NCBI RefSeq assembly: GCF_034119425.1 | Contig: NZ_JAWUEL010000009.1 | Span: forward strand, 5,517-69,516 | Direction: 5' to 3' | From: Actinotignum schaalii_C | Lineage (GTDB): Bacteria; Actinomycetota; Actinomycetes; Actinomycetales; Actinomycetaceae | Length of the DNA: 64,000 nt | Shown: one piece after another, positions 59,069 through 64,000 of the stretch | Position numbering within the stretch: the stretch's first letter is position 1 | Layout of the letters: every line of letters begins with the position of its first letter | Translations under genes and position numbers: made by a program | The notes under the pieces: generated by a model | Told to the model about the DNA's origin: nothing | Seen by the model: only the letters and a program-made list of their open reading frames with translations | The model's database searches: none

Positions 59069-59214
59069 AGAGCGTTGTTGTCCATACCATCGGCGCGATG
59101 CTTATTCCCACTCGTCGCGCGCTGTGAAGGGCACATCCAACTTTTGACCGTTACGGTTTCGCCCGCCACCACGGCGGATGCTCGGAACCAATATCAGAAA
59201 CGAAGGCTACGCAC

Positions 59215-59658
59215 GTGCGCACGTACACTCCTAAGCCCGGCGACATTGAGAAGAAGTGGTACATCATTGACGCCACCGATGTTGTCCTCGGGCGTTTGGC
59301 AGCTCAGGTTGCCGCCCTGCTCCGTGGGAAGCACAAACCGAATTTTGCTCCTCACATGGATACCGGCGATTTCGTTATTATCACGAATGCGAGCAAGGTG
59401 ACCCTCACGGGAAGCAAGGCAACGCAGAAGATGGCTTACCGGCATTCCGGTTACCCGGGGGGCCTCAAGGCTACCTCGTATGCCGAACTCCTTGCCTCGA
59501 ATCCCGAGCAGGCCGTTATTAAGGCGGTGCGCGGCATGCTTCCGCACACGTCTCTCGGACGCCAGCAGCTGAAGAAGCTGAAGGTTTTTGCCGGCGCTGA
59601 GCATCCTCACGGAGCCCAGAAGCCCGAACCTTACGAGCTGAAGAAGATCGCCCAATAA
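59215..59658 (+). CDS. rplM: Ribosomal protein uL13
   Basis: 147 residues from GTG 59215. MRTYTPKPGDIEKKWYIIDA, LGRLAAQVAALLRGKHKPNF, and GMLPHTSLGRQQLKKLKVFA identify L13, an early 50S assembly protein. In E. coli it represses its own operon via the leader. rpsI follows after 44 bp. Confidence 0.98.
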   Translation: MRTYTPKPGDIEKKWYIIDATDVVLGRLAAQVAALLRGKHKPNFAPHMDTGDFVIITNASKVTLTGSKATQKMAYRHSGYPGGLKATSYAELLASNPEQAVIKAVRGMLPHTSLGRQQLKKLKVFAGAEHPHGAQKPEPYELKKIAQ

Positions 59659-59702
59659 GCGAGTCGCGTTCGGCCGCTTTTTTCGGAACAGGATTTACAT
59701 CA

Positions 59703-60191
59703 ATGTCAGAAACTCATGTTGACACCCAGGTGGAGGAGGAGTTCAGCGGCTCCTACACCACAGAGACCGAAACCCCCAAGGTCGGTCAGGGTGTATCCGC
59801 CGCTGTCCCGGGTCAGGCACTCGGCCGCCGCAAGGAAGCCGTTGCCCGCGTCCGGCTCGTCCCCGGCTCGGGGGAATGGAAGGTTAACGGCCGCGACCTG
59901 GCCGATTACTTCCCCAATAAGATCCATCAGCAGCTCGTGAAGTCCCCCTTCACCCTGCTTGATCTCGAAGGCCGTTTCGATGTTATCGCCCGTATCAACG
60001 GTGGTGGCATCTCAGGCCAGGCCGGTGCGCTGCGTCTCGGCATCGCCCGCGCCCTCAACGAAATTGACCGCGAAGCGAATCGCCCGGCCCTCAAGAAGGC
60101 CGGCTACCTCACCCGCGATGCTCGCGCGGTGGAACGCAAGAAGGCCGGCCTGAAGAAGGCCCGCAAGGCTTCGCAGTTCTCCAAGCGTTAA
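59703..60191 (+). CDS. rpsI: Ribosomal protein uS9
   Basis: 162 residues from ATG 59703. The first 35 residues are an acidic Glu/Thr extension, typical of actinobacteria. The fold starts at ALGRRKEAVARVRLVPGSGE. GGGISGQAGALRLGIARAL and the C-terminal KKARKASQFSKR, whose last Arg touches the P-site tRNA, are intact. Confidence 0.98.
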   Translation: MSETHVDTQVEEEFSGSYTTETETPKVGQGVSAAVPGQALGRRKEAVARVRLVPGSGEWKVNGRDLADYFPNKIHQQLVKSPFTLLDLEGRFDVIARINGGGISGQAGALRLGIARALNEIDREANRPALKKAGYLTRDARAVERKKAGLKKARKASQFSKR

Positions 60192-60239
60192 GCTGTGGCG
60201 CCATGCGCCAAACTGGGCGCCGCGCTCACTTCTTACAAG

Positions 60240-60268
60240 GGAGGTCCCAATTCGGGGCCTCCTTTGTT
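60240..60268 (+). terminator. Terminator after rpsI
   Basis: GGAGGTCCC pairs with GGGGCCTCC (one G-U) around AATTC, followed by TTTGTTGT. Confidence 0.75.
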
Positions 60269-60369
60269 GTATGTGGCGTGGGGTGCTTATGCTCCCCGCT
60301 GGCGTTCGGGGCCTAGCGGTTCTCCGCGATCCACAATGCAACTCTTGCTACATAATTAATTGGATTACA

Positions 60370-60446
60370 TGTAGTGGAGTTGCTGTGTGCCGGGTGCTGT
60401 CGTGGAGTTGCACCATCCTGCGCTCAGCTGCACTCCACCGTCCACT
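60370..60446 (+). repeat. Hairpin-repeat relative (type C)
   Basis: GTGGAGTTGC (60375-60384) faces the block CTGTCGTGGAGTTGCACCA (from 60398) and the inverted arm CTGCACTCCAC (60427-60437). The CTGTCGTGGAGT core matches the type A elements at 2581 and 21251. It lies in the 442-bp rpsI-glmM gap, which otherwise shows no gene. Confidence 0.5.
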
Positions 60447-60633
60447 CCGCGTTCCTTTTTCCGCCAGCCGGCCGCGCGCGTTACAGTAGAACACAGCGCA
60501 CCCGCGGTGCGAGCCAGAACGGCGGGCTTCGACAAGCTCAACAGTCTCCGGTTCTGGATCCTGCGGGCGAAGTAAGAACAGAGGGAAGCACATGTGGCGC
60601 GGCACCGGCCGCGCCTTGGCGAAAGGCTGAGTA

Positions 60634-61980
60634 ATGCCACGACTTTTTGGAACAGATGGTGTTCGCGGACTCGCAAACCGAGCTCTGACGGCGGATCTGG
60701 CGGTGAAATTGGGGGAAGCCGCAGCGCGAGTTCTCACCCGCGAATTCGATGGGGAGGGCCGCCCGCGCGCGGTCATTGGTCAGGATTCGCGTGTTTCCGG
60801 CGGGATGCTTTCCCAGGCGGTGGCTGCCGGGCTCGCCGGTGCCGGAGTGGACGTGGAACACGTGGACGTTATTCCCACTCCCGGTATTGCTTTTCTCACC
60901 GCGGAAGGAGGCTATGACCTGGGTGTCATGATCTCCGCTTCCCACAACCCGATGCAGGACAACGGCATTAAATTCTTCGCCAAGGGAGGTTTCAAACTCG
61001 AAGACAGCCTCGAGGACGAAATCGAAGAACTCCTCGGCACGGATTGGGGCCGCCCCACCGGCGCCGGTATTGGCCGTATTAGCGATACCGCGGAATTCGG
61101 GGACCGGCTCTACCTGGACCACCTCACCACCGCGATTACCACCCGCCTGGATGGCCTCACCATTGTCACCGATTGCGCAAACGGTGCCACCTCCGCCATT
61201 GCTCCCGAGGCGCTGCGCCGCGCCGGAGCGAAGGTTATTGTTATTAACGCTGATCCTTCCGGCTACAACATAAACGACGGTTGCGGTTCCACTCACCCGG
61301 AGGCTCTTCAACGCGCCGTCGTGGATAACAGTGCCGATTTCGGGGTGGCTTTTGATGGCGACGCGGATCGCTGCCTGGCGGTCGATCACGAAGGCGAACT
61401 TGTGGACGGCGACCAAATCATGGCGATCCTCGCTCTTGCTCTCAAGGATGCCGGCAAACTCGCGCGGAACACCCTCGTCGTTACGGTCATGTCCAACCTG
61501 GGCCTGCTGCTCGCCATGAAGGAGCACGGCGTGCGCACGGTTCAAACCGGGGTGGGGGACCGCTATGTCCTTGAGGAGATGCGCCGCGGGGGCTACAGCC
61601 TGGGCGGCGAACAATCCGGCCACGTCATTTCTCTCGAAAAAGCCACCACCGGCGATGGCTCACTCACCAGCCTGCTCCTTGCCCAGCAAGTTGCGGCATC
61701 CGGGCGCAGCCTGCGCGAACTCGCCAGCGTGGTTACCCGCCTCCCGCAGATTCTCGTCAATGTGCCGAATGTGGATAAAGCCGCGGCCTCCACAAACGAG
61801 CAGGTCCAGCGCGCGGTCCGTGAGGCCGAGGAACGCTTGGGGGAGACGGGCCGGGTGCTGCTGCGTCCCTCGGGCACCGAGCCGCTGGTGCGGGTCATGG
61901 TTGAGGCTGCCACCCAGGAAGAAGCGGACGCCGTGGCCCACGAACTCGCAGACGTGGTGGCCACGAACCTCGCGTTATAA
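60634..61980 (+). CDS. glmM: Phosphoglucosamine mutase
   Basis: 448 residues from ATG 60634 (GCGAAAGGC upstream). Interconverts glucosamine-6-P and glucosamine-1-P on the way to UDP-GlcNAc. MPRLFGTDGVRGLANRALTA start, catalytic phosphoserine Ser103 in SASHNPMQDNG, metal motif DGDADR (Asp241, Asp243, Asp245), GEQSGHVI and phosphate loop RPSGTEPLVRVM. Supplies precursors for MurA/MurB; rplM-rpsI-glmM is a standard actinobacterial order. Confidence 0.97.
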   Translation: MPRLFGTDGVRGLANRALTADLAVKLGEAAARVLTREFDGEGRPRAVIGQDSRVSGGMLSQAVAAGLAGAGVDVEHVDVIPTPGIAFLTAEGGYDLGVMISASHNPMQDNGIKFFAKGGFKLEDSLEDEIEELLGTDWGRPTGAGIGRISDTAEFGDRLYLDHLTTAITTRLDGLTIVTDCANGATSAIAPEALRRAGAKVIVINADPSGYNINDGCGSTHPEALQRAVVDNSADFGVAFDGDADRCLAVDHEGELVDGDQIMAILALALKDAGKLARNTLVVTVMSNLGLLLAMKEHGVRTVQTGVGDRYVLEEMRRGGYSLGGEQSGHVISLEKATTGDGSLTSLLLAQQVAASGRSLRELASVVTRLPQILVNVPNVDKAAASTNEQVQRAVREAEERLGETGRVLLRPSGTEPLVRVMVEAATQEEADAVAHELADVVATNLAL

Positions 61981-62021
61981 CTCTTGGTGTAACTTTCGCG
62001 GTGCGCGTTGCTCGGTATTTT

Positions 62022-62038
62022 TTACGACGACGCCGCCA
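62022..62038 (-). repeat. Dispersed motif M
   Basis: TTACGACGACGCCGCCA, reverse complement form, 42 bp after the glmM stop. Confidence 0.55.
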
Positions 62039-62066
62039 CTTATCCTTGTGCCCCAGCCCGCATGCA

Positions 62067-62134
62067 CTGCTGGCCGGCTTGCGCTGCTGGCCGGCGCGGG
62101 CGCTGCTGGCCGGCGCGGGCGCTGCCGGACCTGG
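62067..62134. repeat. 19-bp tandem repeat beside hairpin element B
   Basis: CTGCTGGCCGGCGCGGGCG occurs twice exactly (62084-62102 and 62103-62121), with partial units on both sides. It ends 7 bp before the family B element. Confidence 0.8.
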
Positions 62135-62140
62135 TAGGGA

Positions 62141-62224
62141 TGTTCATGGGTGTACTGCGGATGTCGTACATATGAAGTACACCCGTGAAAACCCATAGTG
62201 CCCCCGCAAAATGCTGGTGTGACT
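62141..62224 (+). repeat. Hairpin element family B, copy 2
   Basis: TTCATGGGTGTACT (62143-62156) pairs with AGTACACCCGTGAA (62176-62189) over 14 bp with one G-U, enclosing the core shared with 55311-55396. It fills most of the gap between glmM and coaA. Confidence 0.75.
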
Positions 62225-62251
62225 CCCGGGGTTCGGCTTCTGGAAGTCCGG

Positions 62252-63259
62252 CTACAATTTGCGCAGGTGAATGCGCTGTACTCGATGGTAGGCTCCCTTG
62301 CAGAGCATGATATCGGCGCGCTCGCGCGTGGGCTGAATATTCTCCAGCAGATTGGGCAGGTTGATCGCATTCCAGATCTCGAGGGAACGGTCCCGCAACT
62401 CGGCATCCGGCATATCCGCAAATTGGTGGAAATAGGCGCCGGGAAGATTAAAAGCGACGTCGCGCAATTTGAAAATACGCGAGAGGTACCAGGTTTCCAG
62501 GTCTTCCGGGGACGCGTCTACGTAAATCGAGACGTCGAAGAAATCTGAGACCGCGGTGAGGTTCCCGGTGTAGAAAGCGGGATCCGTGGGGGTGAGACGT
62601 GCCGGGGATCCGGTCAATTTTCCAGCCCCGGGGCGTCCGCCGGCGGCGAGCAGCGGCGGTTGGAGCACATTGAGCCCTTCCAGAATGAGAATATCGGGAT
62701 GGGCCACCACCTGGTGCTGACCGGGCACAATATCGTAAATAACGTGATCGTAGCGGGGAACCTTCACGCGGTCCTCCCCGGATTTAACCCGCCGCAAAAA
62801 ATCAAGAAGCGCGGCGTGATCATAGGATTCCGGGAATCCTTTGCGCTCCATGAGTCCGCGCTCTTCCAGCACCGCATTGGGGAAGAGGAAGCCATCGGTA
62901 GTCACCAGGTCCACGCGAGGAGTGTAGGGCCAGCGCCGAAGTAACTCTTGGAGAAGTCGCGCCGTCGTCGATTTTCCTACCGCAACGGATCCGGCAATCC
63001 CGATCACAAAAGGCGTGCGCTGTTCCCGCAAGCCCAAAAAATCGGAAGTTTTGCGGTGCAGATCGCCGATTTCCTGGGCGTACATTTGCAGCAGCGCGGA
63101 CAGCGGGCGGTAAATAGCATCCGCTTCGGCCAGGTCAATCGGGTCGCCGAGGGCTTTCAAGTGCCGCACATCCGTGTGCGTGAGGGGGAGGGGCGCGTTT
63201 TTGGCGAGAGCGCTCCATTCGTCGTGCGTGAAGGTGACGAGGTGACGGTTGGACTCCAT
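62252..63259 (-). CDS. coaA: Pantothenate kinase, type I
   Basis: 335 residues from ATG 63259. First step of coenzyme A synthesis. FTHDEWSALAKNAPLPLTH start, P-loop GIAGSVAVGKSTTARLLQEL, DLVTTDGFLFPN, KGFPESYDHAALLDFL, YSHVIYDIVP-type segment YDHVIYDIVPGQ and ILEGLNVLQPP. No ribosome site; TAGGCT lies six bases upstream (63266-63271), suggesting a leaderless mRNA. Convergent with glmM. Confidence 0.95.
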   Translation of the reverse strand: MESNRHLVTFTHDEWSALAKNAPLPLTHTDVRHLKALGDPIDLAEADAIYRPLSALLQMYAQEIGDLHRKTSDFLGLREQRTPFVIGIAGSVAVGKSTTARLLQELLRRWPYTPRVDLVTTDGFLFPNAVLEERGLMERKGFPESYDHAALLDFLRRVKSGEDRVKVPRYDHVIYDIVPGQHQVVAHPDILILEGLNVLQPPLLAAGGRPGAGKLTGSPARLTPTDPAFYTGNLTAVSDFFDVSIYVDASPEDLETWYLSRIFKLRDVAFNLPGAYFHQFADMPDAELRDRSLEIWNAINLPNLLENIQPTRERADIMLCKGAYHRVQRIHLRKL

Positions 63260-63265
63260 GGGGCC

Positions 63266-63271
63266 AGCCTA
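63266..63271 (-). promoter_or_regulatory. -10 box of leaderless coaA
   Basis: TAGGCT on the minus strand, six bases from the ATG, the same box as before murB and the 18374 gene. Confidence 0.5.
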
Positions 63272-63378
63272 CTAGCTGGGTGCCCAGCCCCGCCGCATCG
63301 GGTGGGGATCCGCGGCCTGGAACTCACGGCCGTGCTCAGCTCGGCTGGCGGCCCCGTGCCACGGCCGCGGGGGCGCGT

Positions 63379-63393
63379 TACCATACCAGTATG
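63379..63393 (+). promoter_or_regulatory. Possible leaderless promoter of the nnr gene
   Basis: TACCAT (63379-63384), six bases, ATG 63391. No ribosome site is visible. Confidence 0.4.
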
Positions 63394-64000
63394 TTACGTA
63401 CCTATGATGCCCAGGCCGTGCGAGCCGCGGAAGAACCCCTTTTGGCGGCCGGCGAGCCGCTCATGGCGCGGGCGGCCCGGGCGCTCGCGAATGCAATTAT
63501 CTGGGAGCTGCGCCGCCGCTCCATCCGCGTGCGCGGAACCCGGATCGCGATTTTCGCCGGGGCGGGTAATAACGGCGGGGATGCCCTCTACGCCGGTGCG
63601 TATTTGGCGCGGCGCGGGGTATCCGTGGTGGCGGTGGCGCCCCTGCCCGCTTACCACCGGGCGGGGGCGCAGGCTGTGGAAAAGGCCGGCGGCACCCTCA
63701 TCCGTGAGGCGAGCGTGACGCAGGTGGTCGAGGTGGCGCGGCGCAGTGCCGTCTGGGTGGACGGGCTGTTGGGTATCGGGGCGCGCGGGCCGGCGCGCGA
63801 ACCGCTGGCATCGGTGCTGCGGGCGCTGGAATCCGAGCGTCTGGCCAGCCCGATGGAACCGCTCGTGGTAGCGGTGGATACCCCCTCTGGCATTGGTGTG
63901 GATGACGGCGCCCTGCCCGGCCCCTACCTGTCCGCCCACCTCACCGTGACCATGGGCGCGGCCAAGGCCGGGCTGGTGCTGGACCCGGCCCGCCGGGCCG
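63391..64000 (+). CDS. nnr: NAD(P)HX epimerase domain protein (partial, runs off the window)
   Basis: ATG 63391 opens a frame that stays open to the window edge (203 residues seen). Product begins MLRTYDAQAVRAAEEPLLAA. The YjeF N-terminal fold is recognised from the Rossmann-like IAIFAGAGNNGGDALYAGAY and from VDTPSGIGVDDGALPGP. These enzymes epimerise damaged, hydrated NAD(P)H; in actinobacteria they are usually fused to the C-terminal dehydratase, which would lie beyond 64000. coaA is divergent with a 131-bp gap. Confidence 0.88.
   Translation, partial: MLRTYDAQAVRAAEEPLLAAGEPLMARAARALANAIIWELRRRSIRVRGTRIAIFAGAGNNGGDALYAGAYLARRGVSVVAVAPLPAYHRAGAQAVEKAGGTLIREASVTQVVEVARRSAVWVDGLLGIGARGPAREPLASVLRALESERLASPMEPLVVAVDTPSGIGVDDGALPGPYLSAHLTVTMGAAKAGLVLDPARRA

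Noticed and set aside
63001..63718. 256-codon plus-strand frame across coaA and the nnr start
   Set aside because: It overlaps coaA antisense and the nnr gene in another frame; both real genes have strong family motifs.

Overview
The window is a GC-rich (roughly 60 %) chromosomal segment of an actinobacterium. The gene set and order (lpqB-comF-hpf, secE-nusG-rplKA-rplJL-rpoBC, rpsLG-fusA-tuf, a full S10/spc/alpha ribosomal run, truA-rplM-rpsI-glmM-coaA-nnr), many GTG/TTG starts, a TTG-started rpoB and apparent leaderless promoters all point to Actinomycetota. The secreted multi-domain phosphatase and the short-type adenylate kinase fit the order Actinomycetales (an Actinotignum, Actinobaculum or Trueperella-like organism). 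The genus is inference only.

Layout. 1-2.1 kb: end of lpqB, comF, long-form hpf. 2.1-2.7 kb: a non-coding block of hairpin repeats. 2.7-5.3 kb: fprA and a lipoate-protein ligase. 5.6-6.1 kb: tRNA-Tyr, -Thr, -Met and rpmG. 6.3-10 kb: murB, adenosine deaminase, a phosphotransferase. 10.2-14 kb: a very large secreted protein with two alkaline phosphatase domains and a five-unit tail. 14.1-22.7 kb: aminotransferase, tRNA-Trp, secE, nusG, rplK, rplA, an inserted polytopic membrane protein, rplJ, rplL, a second hairpin-repeat block and a double GNAT acetyltransferase. 23-35 kb: rpoB, rpoC, rpsL, rpsG, fusA, tuf. 35.2-38.4 kb: a HAD hydrolase and an aldehyde/alcohol dehydrogenase operon. 39-55 kb: 21 ribosomal protein genes from rpsJ to rplO, then secY, adk, map, infA, rpmJ, rpsM, rpsK, rpoA, rplQ (no rpsD). 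55-64 kb: ROK kinase, truA, an LssY_C-type membrane protein, rplM, rpsI, glmM, coaA and the start of an NAD(P)HX epimerase.

Most of the window is the translation and transcription core. The least explained material is non-coding. (i) A family of about 85-bp elements (2333-2672, 21251-21477, with a relative near 60370) has arms that change sequence between copies but keep their ability to pair. (ii) A second hairpin family (55311-55396 and 62141-62224) has a 20-nt identical core and covarying stems. (iii) A short motif close to GCTGCGCCGTCGTCGTAC recurs about 17 times, nearly always in intergenic DNA. No mobile-element gene, CRISPR array, prophage or defence gene was found.
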